Source: Owenia fusiformis (lineage: Eukaryota; Annelida; Polychaeta; Sabellida; Oweniidae). From it: 64,000 bases of DNA. The notes under the pieces were generated by a model. The model made no database searches. It was not told where the DNA came from and worked only from the letters and a program-made list of their open reading frames with translations. The DNA lies in the NCBI GenBank assembly GCA_903813345.2, contig CAIIXF020000002.1, forward strand, positions 14,280,150-14,344,149. The letters are read 5' to 3'. A program made the position numbers and the translations under genes. Shown here in pieces: positions 63,607-64,000 of the stretch (the first letter of the stretch is position 1; each line of letters starts with the position of its first letter).

Positions 63607-63704
63607 CTTGAAGAAAAACACACCAGTTTGATTATGGCAAGAAGTGGAGTTAACAAAAGTGAAAAGCAAATTATAATTGTGAGAAATTATGATACCAGAC
63701 CTTA

Positions 63705-63980
63705 ATATTAGAGCATTATCCTTATATTAAAACAAATAAAGATATTAGAAAAGACAACAAAGTATCACCTACTAGCAAAAGACATATCCTTATATTAGAG
63801 CATATAAAAATATTAGAAAAGACAACACAGTATCACCTACTAGCAAAAGACATATCCTTATATTAGAACATATAGAAATATTAGAAAAGACAACACAGTA
63901 TCACCTAATAGCAAAAGACATATCCTTATATTAGAACATATAAAGATATTAAAAATATAATTCAGTACCACATACTAGAT
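63705..63980. repeat. Tandem repeat, 69-bp unit
   Basis: Four copies of GCAAAAGACATATCCTTATA, TTAGAACATATAAAGATATT, AAGACAACACAGTATCACCT at 69-bp spacing, continuing close to the right edge. It lies in the intron just upstream of the first visible TAF1 exon. Confidence 0.88.
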
Positions 63981-64000
63981 TTTATACAATATTGGAAGAA

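Larger units (their letters stand above)
57289..63470. mobile_element. 6.2-kb long-TIR DNA transposon
   Basis: Starts AGTCCGGGCTGTTAAGTG and ends CACTTAACAGCCCGGACT, flanked by ATACT on both sides (57284-57288 and 63471-63475). The arms (about 57289-57805 and 62955-63470) are reverse complements over about 515 bp. The interior contains a tRNA-like SINE head, tandem repeats, a 660-bp ATATC satellite and a decayed Cys-rich protein gene. Long TIRs with AG..CT ends recall Polinton-type elements, but those have 6-bp duplications and many genes, none of which is seen. Superfamily unresolved. Confidence 0.85.

Noticed and set aside
57289-63470. Polinton/Maverick identity for the 6.2-kb element
   Set aside because: The duplication is 5 bp, and no DNA polymerase B, integrase, capsid or ATPase gene is visible; only the AG..CT ends and long TIRs agree.

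Overview
This is a window of an animal nuclear genome, AT-rich and very repeat-rich, most likely from a marine invertebrate. The evidence is a split gene with GT-AG introns, tRNA-derived SINEs, non-LTR retrotransposons, Tc1/mariner remnants, TTAA-type MITEs and many tandem-cored interspersed elements. The phylum cannot be fixed from the sequence alone. The tandem-cored elements resemble the HINE/Pearl type known from molluscs and other invertebrates, so a mollusc or another lophotrochozoan is a reasonable guess.

One host gene spans the whole window on the minus strand: TAF1, the largest subunit of general transcription factor TFIID. I could place 30 consecutive coding exons from 63606 down to 2542. 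All splice junctions are phase-consistent and together give 1563 codons. They cover the segment before the central TAF1 core, the core itself (TAF7-binding/HAT region and winged helix), the RAP74-interacting region, the CCHC zinc knuckle, two tandem bromodomains and the start of the acidic tail. The N-terminal TBP-binding exons lie beyond the right edge. The rest of the C-terminal tail lies beyond the left edge, because the last exon seen ends in a good donor site. 21 of the 29 junctions are phase 0.

Everything else is intronic and mostly mobile DNA. From left to right: hairpin modules (225-579); a nest of tandem-cored elements and MITEs (2712-6677); a 0.5 kb MITE (7585-8108); a minisatellite (9940-10235); tandem-cored elements B1 and C1 (14837-16720); a 5.2 kb element with about 1 kb inverted arms (19287-24467) containing two TTAA MITEs; a 2.6 kb inverted-repeat element (25292-27880); C2 (30546-31112); a dead Tc1/mariner element sitting at the centre of a palindrome (31338-32313); D elements (33509-34533, 37042-42778 and 52188-53056); tandem duplicates of a TAF1 splice acceptor (35395-35600); a tRNA-SINE (36712-36968); a 4.8 kb non-LTR retrotransposon with an intact ORF2 (37470-42275) inside a D element; a repeat with a TTAA insertion (43996-45074); its empty-site relative (50110-50768); simple repeats (51210-51655); and a 6.2 kb long-TIR transposon with a 5-bp target duplication and a Cys-rich protein remnant (57289-63470).

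The most interesting result is that at least four sequence-unrelated repeat families (A/A', B, C, D) share one plan. Each has a fixed 5' start, an 8-13 bp subterminal inverted repeat, a core of 120-165 bp tandem units, often a short microsatellite, and the matching subterminal repeat close to a 3' end of the form ATAA(A). That plan is what Helentron-derived non-autonomous elements (HINEs) look like. I infer the families are independent non-autonomous lineages mobilised by the same kind of rolling-circle machinery.
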